NCBI RefSeq assembly: GCF_030272615.1
Contig: NC_081412.1
Span: 548,048,488-548,112,487 of the forward strand
Length of the DNA stretch: 64,000 nucleotides
DNA from: Cryptomeria japonica
Lineage: Eukaryota; Streptophyta; Pinopsida; Cupressales; Cupressaceae
Direction: 5' to 3'
Every line of letters starts with the position of its first letter. Within the stretch, counting starts at the first letter, position 1. The notes beneath the pieces are model-generated. The model saw only the letters and a list, made by a program, of their open reading frames with translations, had not been told where the DNA came from and searched no databases. The translations under genes and the position numbers were made by a program. Positions 40,501-52,500 of this stretch are shown here, piece after piece.

Positions 40501-43500
40501 ACATGATTAAGAAGTATTGCTACTCCTATAAATAAAGCATATACTTCACATAACATCATCCATTCAGTTTTGCAAGAAGATGCGAAATATATTCTAATGA
40601 AGCGAAATATATATTCAAGGTAGTTGATAACAACGAACTACATTAAAGGGCAACAAATCATTAATAGAAGACAACGAACTTCATCAAAGGCAGCAGATCA
40701 CCACCAAGAGATAGAGAACTCCATTGAAGGCCCAAACAAACCCTATAGAAGGACTGCAAACTAGTTGAAAGGTGCAGCTACCCTTGTTACGGACAACAAG
40801 TCAGATTAGAAGGACTGCAAATCATGATCTCCATTAGCAAACTAATTGTGTAGACTTCTATGTCATCTTCCTTGTGACTGCAACATCTATACTCTAGATA
40901 AGTGTGTAATTATCAGTTGAATTCAAAACCATAATCAGATCTGAGGATCTTTTCTGGTTGGGTTTTTCCTCCTAGGAGGTTTTCGCAGGGTAACTGTGCT
41001 TTGTCTTTATGCATTCATTTCCTTTACTATGCTTAAATCTGGAAAACAATAAATCTAATTAACCTAGTTAAAACTAATTCTGATTTTCTGAGTTTTATTC
41101 AATCTGAAAGTACTAAAAATAACATGGTATCAGAGCTATAGGCTAGATCAACTTTCAGATTTAGAATTCAGTACTCCTTTATTTCCAGATTGTTGTCGCA
41201 TTTGCAGGTCAGGTCAATGGGGCTGAAAGTTGAAGATAGGCTTGATGGGAATCTCAATTTCACTGCATGGAAGGTTCGAATCAAGTTGGCACTAGAGGAA
41301 GAAGATCTTTTCCAATTCATTGAAGCGAAAGAGCTAACTGAACCTACGGATGCAGCCGAGCTAAAACAATTCAAAAAGGATGCTGTCAAGGCCAAGAAGA
41401 TTCTCATTGATTCAGTCAAAGACCACCTAGTCACCTCTATTGCCTCATTTACCACTGCAAGGGAAATTTTTAGCCATCTACAAGGTACATATGAAGTTAA
41501 CAATCTCAGTAGGGCAATTACTTTGAGACAACAACTACTTAAAATCAAAATGGCAAAAGAAGACTCTGTTATTTCCTACTTTATGAGAATTTCAGAACTA
41601 AAGAATCAGCTAGGTTTAATTGGTCATAACATGGAAGACAAAGACCTTGTCATGATTGCCCTAAATGGTCTACCTCACTCATGGGAGTCATTTATCCCAA
41701 CCATAAGTGGCAGGACTGAGTTACCTACCCTTGATTGCCTTAAGAATGATTGCATCCAAGAAGAGTCTCGCCTCATCACAAGAGGGCAAACCAAAAGTCT
41801 CTATGTAGATGATCATCACATGCTTGCAACCCAATGCAAGAAAGGGGGAAATTGGAAGAAGCCTCACCCAAAAAGAAATAGGGAATTCAAACCATTTAGT
41901 TCCCAACACCCTTGGAAGAAACCAAGAGATACCTCGCGTGTCCGATGCTTTAGATGTGACAAATTTGGTCACTATGCTAAAGAATGTCAGATTAACCCTA
42001 CCCAAAGTGAAGCCAACCTAAATGAAGTCTTAGAACAAAGTAATGACTTCCTATTCATCTCCGCTCTGTCTAGCATTGTTCCTTCAGATAGTAATACATG
42101 GTTGATTGACAGTGGTGCCTCCAAACACATCACATGCTACTGTGATCATCTTTCAGACTTAGTAGAAAAAGATACCAGCCTTCACGTGGTAATTGGTGAT
42201 GACGCTCATTATTCGGTAAGAGGTTCTGCCTCTACCTCTCTAAATTTAGACTCTGGTATTTCTCTGCACCTCAGTGATATCTTGTTTGTTCCTGAAATTA
42301 AAAGAAACCTAATTTCCATTTCTGCTCTAGAAGATAAAGGTTATCAAATTGCATTTTCTGAGGGAAAAGTTCTTGCTTGGCCTAAGAAATCTAGTTTTAA
42401 ATCTGCTTGTATAATTGGTCATAGATATGATAGTCTTTATAAGCTCTCTACTAACCCTATTCAAGCCCTCATTAATGAGGCTCTTGAATCTTGTGAGCTA
42501 TGGCATAGAAGACTTGGACACTTGCATTATCAAGCTCTTCCTTCTCTTGAAAAGTTAGTCAAAGGTATGCCTAAACTCAGTCAAATTCATGATAACACTT
42601 GTAAAAGTTGTGCTATAGGTAAAAATGTTAAAAGTTCTTTTCATAAAAGTGAAAATAGAGCTAAAGACAAATTAGAACTTGTTCACTCTGATTTATGTGG
42701 TCCTATGTCTATAGCATCTCCTAGTGGATTTCTTTATTATGTAATCTTCATAGATGATCTCTCTAGGAAAACATGGATCTACTTCTTGAAATCTAAAGAG
42801 TCAGATGAAGTCTTAAGTAAATTTAAAGAGTTTAAAGCATTAACTGAAAACTCCTTTGGTAAAAGAATTAAATGTCTAAGATCTGACAATGGAGGTGAGT
42901 ACACCTCCAGTAGCTTTTATGATTTTTGTGTTGAGTCAGGAATTAAGAGAGAGTTTTGTGTTCCATACAATCCTCAACAAAATGGTGTTGCTGAAAGAAA
43001 GAATAGGACGATTGTTGAGGCTGCAAAGGCTATGATTCACGATCAAGACTTGCAGACCTTCCTATGGGCTGAGGCTTCTAGAACAACAATGTATATCCAG
43101 AATAGATGTCCACACCGTGTTCTAAAGAACATGATCCCTGAAGAAGTCTTCACAGGATCCAAACCAGACATTAGTCACCTCAGAATTTTTGTAAGTCCCG
43201 TTTATGTTCATGTGCCCAAGGAAAAGCAAACAAAGTTGGAACCTTCCGGAAAGAAAGGCACGCTAGTCGGCTACAGTGAATCCTTCAAGGCATTCAGGAT
43301 ATTCATCTCGAGTCAAAGGTATGTTGAGGTAAGTAGGGATGTTACATTTGAAGAAAACATTGCCTTAAACAAATCGAAAGGTTCTTGTGTTATTGATGAA
43401 GCTAATGACAATCAAGATATAAATGTTGATACTAACCTTGAGATTCAGAGGGAGCTGGTTGAACTTCCACCTCAAGAAGAACCTATTGATCCACCAGAGC

Positions 43501-46500
43501 CCATGAATCCCACTGATATTCCTAGAGACATTGTCGTTACCAAAAAGAGGCCTCTTTGGGTAAGAAACACCATTCAAGAAGCCGAAAGATTTGCTGCTCC
43601 CAGTGGCACCTTCCGTGAAACTAAGAGACGTCAGGTATTCTCCAACTACGTTGCATTGATGTGCAATCTCATCGAAACTGAACCTTACAATGTTGAAGAA
43701 GCCTTGATTCATCATGCCTGGAAGCTTGCTATGGATGAAGAGTATCAGTCAATCATCAAGAATGATGTGTGGGATATTGTGCCCAGACCCCAAGGTAAAT
43801 CTGTTGTTTCCTCTAAATGGTTATTTAAAATTAAACATAATGCTGATGGTAGTATTGAAAAATATAAGGCTAGATTTGTAGCTCGTGGTTTTTCTCAAAA
43901 GGAAGGTATAGACTATGAAGAAACATTTGCTCCTGTTGCTAGATATACTTCTATTAGAACGATAATAGCTATTGCTGCTGCTAGGGGTTGGAAACTACAT
44001 CAGATGGATGTTAAGACTGCCTTCCTTAATGGTGTCATTGAGGAAGAAGTCTATATTGAGCAACCTGAGGGTTATGAGATTTAGAATAGATTAACTCATG
44101 TGTGCAGGTTGAAGAAAGCTCTGTATGGCCTTAAACAAGCTTCTCGTGCTTGGTATGAAAGAATTGATAAATACTTGCTAAGTCTAGGTTTTTGTAAAAA
44201 TGATGCTAACTCTAACACATACTTTAAGGTAGCCAATGATGAAATGCTAATTCTAGTTCTATATGTGGATGACCTATTCCTTACTGGTAAAAATGAACTC
44301 ATTATTAGATGCAAGAAAGAACTAGCTTCAGAATTTGAAATGAAAGACTTAGGTCTAATGCATTATTTTCTAGGTCTAGAAGTATGACAAAGATCTAACG
44401 AAATTTTTCTAAGTCAAGGAAAGTATACTATTGACATTTTGAAAAGATTTAGAATGATGGATTGTAAACCCATGTCTACTCATATGAAATCTAATTTAAA
44501 GAAGTTAAGTGTTTCTACAGCTAACTCTAATTTTGCAGATCCATCAGAGTATCGACAGTTGATTGGATCACTGATTTATCTAGTTAACACTAGACTAGAC
44601 ATATGTTTTGCTGTGAATGCTCTCAGCCAGTTTATGAGCATGCTCAAACATGTTCATCTTGTTGCAGCCAAGCACATCCTAAGATACTTGCGAGACACGG
44701 TTGGTTTTGGGCTGAAGTATCCACTTAACTCTTCAATAACCTTGGAAGGTTATTCAGATACAGAATGGGCTGGAAGCATCAAAGACAGGAAAAGCACCTC
44801 TGGTATTTGTTTTAGCTTGGGATCCGCAGTGATCTCTTGGGCTTGCAGAAAACAATCCTTAGTAGCATGAGTACTGCTGAAGCTGAATACATTGCAGCAA
44901 GTGTAGCTTCCAGAGAAGCAGTGTGGCTTCACAAGCTTCTTGCTGGGCTGTTTGGTTAGGCTTGGGATCCTACTGTTATTCACTGTGATTACCAGAGTTG
45001 TATTAAAATGTCTATCAATCCAGTGTTTCATGACAGGTCAAAATATGTGGAAACCCACTATCATTTCATTCGGGATATGGTGCAAAGAGGAGCTATTCAG
45101 CTGAAGTATGTCAACACTAATGAGCAGGTTGCAGATATTCTTACCAAGCCTCTATCCAAAGTGAAGTTTGTGTACTTCAGGGACAAACTTGGTATTATGG
45201 AAATTGAAACCCTAATTGAGAGGGAGTCTCAATCTCAGTAATACATTGTGTTGTATCAAACCACCCTCTGCGGGCAATGTAAGGTGGTATTGTAAACTTC
45301 TCAGGGAGAAGTGTAATTATTAACCATCCTCTGTGGGCAATGTAAGATGGTATTGTAAATGTTAACCACCCTCTGCGGGCAATATAAGGTGGTATTGTAA
45401 ACTTCTCAAGGAGAAGTGTAATTATTAACCATCCTCTGCGGGCAATGTAAGATGGTATTGTAAAACTTCTCAGGGAGAAGTGTAATTGTTAAACCATCCT
45501 CTGCGGGCAATGTAAGATGGTATTAGTGTAATTGTTGACCATCCTTTGCGGGCAATGTAAGATGGTATTAGTGTAATTGTTGACCATCCTCTGCGGGCAA
45601 TGTAAGATGGTAGAAAAGATCCTCTCCACCCTCTGCGGGCAATGTAAGGTGGATCCAGTCTATGCTTGTGTGCAAGCTGGAAGATTATGATTATGTAGTT
45701 CCATACTTGCTTGTGTGCAAGATGGAAGATTATGGTTATGATTCTCTTCCCTAATTAAGAGGGAGTGTTGTTTGTGATTAGGGCTGGCGGATTCCAATTG
45801 CCTTGGGCAACGTTGGAATCCGCCTAAGGGGGCCAGCCCCTTCTCCAACATATAGAGCTAGGCCCCATACCTCTCGGCTCCACCTAAAAGGTCCCCACGC
45901 TACACCCAAACCCAACACGCCTTCATGATAGGGCCGACCCTATCCATTTCGCTTAAAAGGAATTAAATAAATTAATATGTTTAGTTTGCAAAGAAGGCCG
46001 ACATGATTAAGAAGTATTGCTACTCCTATAAATAAAGCATATACTTCACATAACATCATCCATTCAGCTTTTCAAGAAGATGCGAAATATATTCTAAGGA
46101 AGCGAAATATATATTCAAGGCAGTTGATAACAGCGAACTACATTAAAGGGCAGCAGATCATTAATAGAAGACAGCGAACTTCATCAAAGGCAGCAGATCA
46201 CCACCAAGAGATAGAGAATTCCATTGAAGGCCCAAACAAACCCTATAAAAGGACTGCGAACTAGTTGAAAGGTGCAGCTGCCCTTGTTACGCACAGCAAG
46301 TCATATTAGAAGGACTGCAAATCAGGATCTCCATTAGCAAACTAATTGTGTAGACTTCTATGTCATCTTCCTTGTGACTGCAACATCTATACTCCAGATA
46401 AGTGTGTAATTATCTGTTGAATTCAAAACCATAATCAGATTTGAGGATATTTTCTGGCTGGGTTTTTCCTCCTAGGAGGTTTTCCCAGGGCAACTGTGCT

Positions 46501-49500
46501 TTGTCTTTATGCATTCATTTCCTTTACTATGCTTAAATCTGGAAAACAATAAATCTAATTAACCTAGTTAAAACTAATTCTGATTTTCTGAGTTTTATTC
46601 AATCTGAAAGTACTAAAAATAACACGAGTCTTGTAACTATGATATAGATGTTTGGAGTCAAAGGTGAGAGGGTTCTACTTCTACCGTGGGAAATAAAAGT
46701 ACTACTATTGTTGTAGGGTTGTTTAATGCACAGTCACAAGATGTGATTGAGACTTCCATTGCCAATTTTTTTACGCCCATGCCATAATATTTAATGTGGC
46801 ATGTTCCTTCTTTTCAAACAAATGTTCAAAGATGTAATTGTTGTTGGTTCCTCATTTGCCTCCTTGAAGAACATAAGCTACATAACACTCTCCTTGATAG
46901 AGAATATTTTAAGGTGAGTGTCTTGATCGAATATATGAAACAAACTTGGATAAGGGATGGCCTCGCTATCATCATGGATGGGTGAACAAATATTAAATGT
47001 TCGCTATTTGTAAATATTATTGTCACATGTTCAATTGTCTCTTATTTTATTAGAGCTATTGATTGTTTGGGGAAGAGGAAAGACATAAGCTTCCAATTTA
47101 AGATTTTAAACGATGCCATAGAAAAGATTGGGGCCTTTAATGTTATAAAAATAGCGACCAATTCAATCCATGTATGCAAGTTAGTTCGCTTATGGTGGAG
47201 GGTACTTACAAATGCAATTTTTGGACCCTATCTTGTGTTCATGCATTGGAATATACATTGAAAGACGTTAGGAAGATAGATTGGGTGAAGACAATAATGA
47301 TAGGAGCTAGAGACATAGATATGTTCGTTTGCAACCATCACGCTACTTGTTTTGTTTAGGACTTTTTTGAGGAAGGAATTGCTCAAGCATGTGGATATTA
47401 GATATGCTAGTTGTTTCATTTTGTTAGAGATGATGCTTGAGGTGTAGGAGTCTCTACAATTAATGATGGTTAATTCAGATTGGGGTAGATGGCTACAGGG
47501 TAAGCACAATTGAAGGAAAAAATGTGGAACAAAAAATATTTGAGGATGATTGGTGGTCCACAATGAGGTAAGAAATCACTAATTTATTATCAATTAAAAA
47601 AAAAGTTAATTTATAATGTTTTTAGCTCGTAAATTATTTTCATTCTTTGTAATAGCATTCACTCTTTATCATTTGAGTCTTAATCTTTTTTGAAATTATA
47701 ATTTTTGTAACTTGTTTTCATTTGCAGATATGTTTGCTCCTTCATCTCACTTGTTGTGCAAGTCATAAGATATGTTGATATAGATTCCTAGTGTTGGAGA
47801 AATTGATGAGACATTTGATAGCATGTTTGGGCAAATGAAACATGCCATTCATAACAAGGATCTCACTTTGGGATTTTATGAGAATTATATTAGGCCCATT
47901 GTGATGTGGTGGTGGAACATTATGAGTAACCCACTTCATCTGGCAGCCTATGTTTTATAAGTCAAATGCTACATAGCCAGGCTTGAGATAATGCCTCCAT
48001 CTCATGATGAAAAAGTGAAGGGCGGGCTCATGAAGGCCCTTTGGAAAATGTATAATGATGAGTCTATTGTATCTTACACATGGTGGTTAGCCTTTGTCAA
48101 TCTTTGTGGTCCTAAATTCAACAAACCAAAGACAAGAATGAGTAGAGAGCTACATTAGCTTGAATTGACCCTATTGGATGGTGGATGTGGCATGGCAAGG
48201 ATGGACTAGAGTTGAGGATACCTGCCATTAATTTCTTTTCGTGGGTTATTAGTTCCTTCATTGCAAAGAGGAATTAGTTTACATATAGTTTCATTTAGTC
48301 AATCAAGAAGAACAAACTTACTTGTAGATGAAGTTGGTGGCCATGCATAGTGCCTTGCAGCTATAGGACTGACAAACTCTTGAGTATCCGAACTCTAGCT
48401 GCATGTTGGGATGTTGATCCCAAAGATGGCATACAAGTTGATGAGGAGGAGGCACTTGAGGGATTGGTTGGGGTTCCATTGGATGAGACAATCCCCCATA
48501 GTGTCAATGAATTGGATTCAAACTTCAATTTTGATGCAGTTTTACTAGATGCTGATTAGGGGTAGCCGCATATTTTCAATGTTTTTGTTATTTTTGAGTT
48601 GAATCTTGTTGCCTTTGGGCATTTTGTTGTAATTTTTATGTAATATATATGCATGTTGACAATGAAAGCAAGCAAATCTCATAATTCAAGTCTATTGTCA
48701 TGTATTAGTGTACTCTAATGTCTATAGTGAATGCTTTGTCGACGTGATCATAGAAATATTTGAAATTTTCTTATATTTAAAAATTTTCCCAATTATTTTT
48801 AATAGCGATCCCCTTAAAAAGGGCCTCCCAAAAAGCTTGTCCCAAAAATTAAAAAAAAGGCCATCGATATTATTTTTTTGGTGTCAGTGGTATTATTTTA
48901 ATAGCCCTGTACGTCAATCTCAATTTAATTTATACATGGCAAAGGTTAATACAGGCAAAGGTTAATACAATACCCTTACTAAAGATAAATTACAATTGCA
49001 CCAGTGTCAAAATAACCAGACTAACTGATTGAGAAACACGACCTTTTGAAGTTAAAAAACCTAGGATCTCATCAAATTGATAGTAAATTACCTTGGTACA
49101 ATTTAAAGAATCTGTATGGCAATAACAAGGTGGAAGCCTTGGCCCTCCTTGAGGGATTGGAGATTGCTAGGAAAGCAAGATGGCAGAAATTTTGGAGGAC
49201 AATGTTTTTTATGAGTGCAATATATTGTAATACTTGTCAGGCATGGTAACTATACACCGTAATTTAAGAGGTTCTACAATCCATCTAAAAGCATCAGATT
49301 TATCCATATCAATAAGAAGGGTATTTGAGCTATAGATTTTGCAGCCATTTGGACTATTATTCTCTTAAACACTTTACATGACCCTGAAACATGGATGGGG
49401 GCACCTTTTTACATGCAGAATCATTAATATTGTAGCTAAGGAACACAGAGAGAGTATAAGCCCCCTTGTCTATGAGTTTGCTTAGTTGAATTTCCAAAAC

Positions 49501-52500
49501 CTCACGAGGTTCGCGTATCAAAAGTACACATTTCATGACAAGTGTTAAAGGAATATTTAAACTTGGGTTGTGTATGAAGCTTATACATATTTTCCTTCTG
49601 AGAATTGCCTGTCTTTGTCTTTTTCGAGATGGCACCTGACTTTTTGTTCTAGGGGAAGACCTCCCTTTCTTTATAAGAGCATCTTCTTGAGCCTTAAGGT
49701 GATTTTATATGAGGCCTTTTACCCTCGTTTGATTTCTCCACACCATTCTTTATAGTTATGTTGAGGCCAACACTTTTGCCTATGTCATTGGTGAATTCAT
49801 ATTTTATATTCCTTAAAACTATTGGGCTATGAGGCCATGCTCACCAAACCCTTTCCCCATAATCATCATTGGACAAGGTTATGACAGCGTTCAAGTAACA
49901 ACCTTTTTTTATTACAATATAAAAAAAGTACATACTTACAAAAAATTAAAGATATTTTCTATTATGAGAAATGACTAGTCTTATATTGCAAAAACACAAT
50001 ACAACCCTCTCATGAGATGCAAAATTTTAATTTTAATGTAATAATTATTTGTTACATTTGTATTCATAATTCCCCTTTAATGTAGTTCTCATGTGATTAA
50101 TAAGGTTCATTAGTCTTTGAAAGTTACTGGCATTCTGGTTGCAAAGTTGAATCTGGCATGTGGCCATGGTGGCATTCTGATATTTCTAATGCCGTTGTAA
50201 CTTTATGAAACTATTTATCTGAACATCAGCACTAAAATTCATATGGACCAGACACGATAATCTAAATGTCTAAGCTAATATTGCATAGGAACTTATTGGG
50301 AACATTCGCACATAAGTTCTGGCTGACATTTTGATAATCCAACATTATATATGCCTCAGCCAATTTTTTTAATGAAGCATGAACCTATCTGAATATCAAC
50401 ATATGGTTAAATGGGTTTATGTTGACATTGCTGATGAGCCAATGATTTAGAAAATTCTGAATGGTTTTGTCTGTGCACTAAGTTATCATTTTGAAGACAT
50501 ATATCGACAATCCTACAGATGAATTAACATACATCTAAGTTACCGGTTCCGGTTCGGATTCGGGTACGGGTTCACGGATTCGGCAAAAAATTTTTTTTTT
50601 TGGGTACGGGTACGGGTTCGTCCGTACATATATATTAATATATATATATATTTTAATTTTTTTTAATATATATATATATATGTTCAAACTTCAAACATCA
50701 AAATTATATATGTTCACAGTTCAAACATACAAATATGAAACATCAAACATACAATGTAACTTTCCCATACAATGATACATAGATGATAACAGATAAATCA
50801 TAAATCAATAAATCATAAATCCATAATTGCCAATGCCAATAAATATTCTGAATTAATGGCTTGGGTTGGATGCTTCAGATGAAGATGAATATGGAATTTA
50901 AATCCCATAGATGGCTTGTAATTTGAATGTTTAACTTTATACTTTATTGTGTCATGACATTTTCACATTTTGAAACTTGAAACTTGAATATTATTTTTTT
51001 TGCAAATTATGAATATGATTAAAAATATTGTTTTTTTATTGTTTTTAAATGCTTGCTAACCCGTGGCCCCGTTTTTGGGAACCCACGGGCTTGGGTTCAC
51101 CCGGGTCCTCCTGGGTTCGCCCTGGGTCCCACCTGGGTCCTGCCCAGGCGGTTGGGTTCCCTGTGGGTCCTGCATGGCAGGACCCACAGGGAACCCAGCC
51201 GCCTGGGCAGGACCCGGGTGGGACCCAGAGCGAACCGGACCAGGACCAGGACCGGGCACGGACCAGGACCAGGACCCAGCCAAAATAGGGGAGAACCGGT
51301 ATCTGAGACATACATAATTTAAAAATTGGCTAACTTCTTCGTGGCAAGGTATGAGAAGGATTATTGTTGGACTACAAAATGATCTTTAAATTGAGGCATT
51401 TTTTAACAATATGGACTAAGAAAAGGATCAACCATAAAGTTTTTTAGATGAGCACTTGTTCCTACTTTTTGAACAATCCTTGATGAAATCTGAGGTTATA
51501 TATGAGAATTATGGTTGCTCATGTTTGGAGTTAGCTTCCCCTTGTAGGATAACAAAATTCCAGCATTCCACGGGGACGCGTCCCCCCATCAGGGACGGGG
51601 GGACGGGGACGCGACGTCACCCGCCGTCCCGCCACCGCCACCCAATCGCCGCCGGGACGTGGAGACGTCTCCCTGTCTCCGCGTCTCCTAGGGAGACGTG
51701 GAGACGTCTGGGCGTCTCCCCGTCCCTCGAGAAACGCCCAGGCGTCTCTCGAGAGACGGTAAGACGCCTAGGCGTCTCCCGCGTCCCCACGCCTAAACAA
51801 ACTAAAAAAGCCACATTTAAAAAAAAATGTGCCTTTTGGGGGGATTAAGGGGTAACCCTAATTGGACGTGGGCCCCACCCAACCCCCCAAAACAACACAA
51901 AAGCATGTTTTTTTTAGATTTAACTCTCATTTTGGTAAACTGATTTTTTTTTCCAGCAAGCTAAAGAGGAGGAAAAACTTGAAGAAGACTGATTGAAGGG
52001 GTGAGAAAAGCTGATTGCAAGTGTGATAGGAGCTAGAAGAAGCAAGAAGAAGAGGAAGAAGAAGATTTTTCTACATTTTGGAGAGATTTTTCAAACACAA
52101 GGTAGGGTTTTTCAACTTTTTCTTGTTTTTTTTTTTTTTTTTTTTGAATATTTTCTGATTTTCATTGTTTTATGTCATTTTTGGATTTTTTTTCCCTATT
52201 CATCTCAAGACTCAAAATGAGATTTGATGTTGATCATTTTGCCCTCAAGATTCAACATCAAATCTCATTTTGAGATGAATAGGAAAAAAATTTAAAAATA
52301 TATTGTTAAACTAGGCTGATTTTATTTTTATTTTGTGAAATGCAGTGTCAATTTCACGATGAGCTCCCAAGGCATGAGTGAAGATGACATGGAAATCCAT
52401 TCTCATAGTGAGAATGATTCAGAATATGAACCTGAAAATGAGGGGGGTGACCATGGGGCTGATCCTGGAGCCCAATCTAGCTCTATGGCAAGTGCACCAG

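Larger units (their letters stand above)
40266..46624 (+). mobile_element. Complete Ty1/copia LTR retrotransposon, 6359 bp
   Basis: Two 859-bp LTRs (40266-41124, 45766-46624) with TG...CA ends, a tRNA-Met-type primer-binding site directly after the 5' LTR, a polypurine tract directly before the 3' LTR, and one gag-pol reading region of about 1340 codons. Order is gag, protease, integrase, reverse transcriptase, RNase H, as in Ty1/copia. By eye the LTRs differ at about 30 of 859 sites, so the insertion is not recent. Three stops and a frameshift mean this copy is inactive. Between the coding end and the 3' LTR is an array of eight hairpins. Confidence 0.97.
40261..46629. other. Target duplication CGAGT of the copia element
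   Basis: CGAGT at 40261-40265 and again at 46625-46629, directly abutting the two LTRs. It fixes both ends of the element to the base. Confidence 0.93.
34319..46641. mobile_element. Non-autonomous hAT element split by two LTR-type insertions
   Basis: The left end CAGAGTTATAGGACTCGC and right end (complement) CATAGTTACAAGACTCGG form inverted repeats. A perfect 8-bp duplication ATATAGAT lies at 34311-34318 and 46642-46649. Its own sequence is only 34319-34463, 39135-40265 and 46630-46641, 1288 bp in all. The rest is the insertions 34464-39129 and 40266-46624, each with its own 5-bp duplication. Subterminal DNA carries CGAGT/ACTCGG motif arrays, as in the relative at 29754-30782. It sits inside the older transposase gene of 33.5-48.6 kb. 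No transposase of its own was seen. Confidence 0.9.

Noticed and set aside
45261-45652. Regularly spaced short repeats resembling a CRISPR array
   Set aside because: The units are hairpins inside a plant copia element, spacers are not unique (some are the repeated ACTTCTC hairpin), and the genome is eukaryotic.
33336-48905. CAGGG...CCCTG as terminal repeats of the oldest hAT
   Set aside because: CAGGG near 33336 or 33368 and CCCTG near 48905 give no matching 8-bp flanks and little further similarity, so the ends of that element stay undefined.
51045-51322. Six overlapping frames of 72-89 codons
   Set aside because: Caused by the GC-rich palindrome of a non-autonomous hAT. They have no natural protein character.
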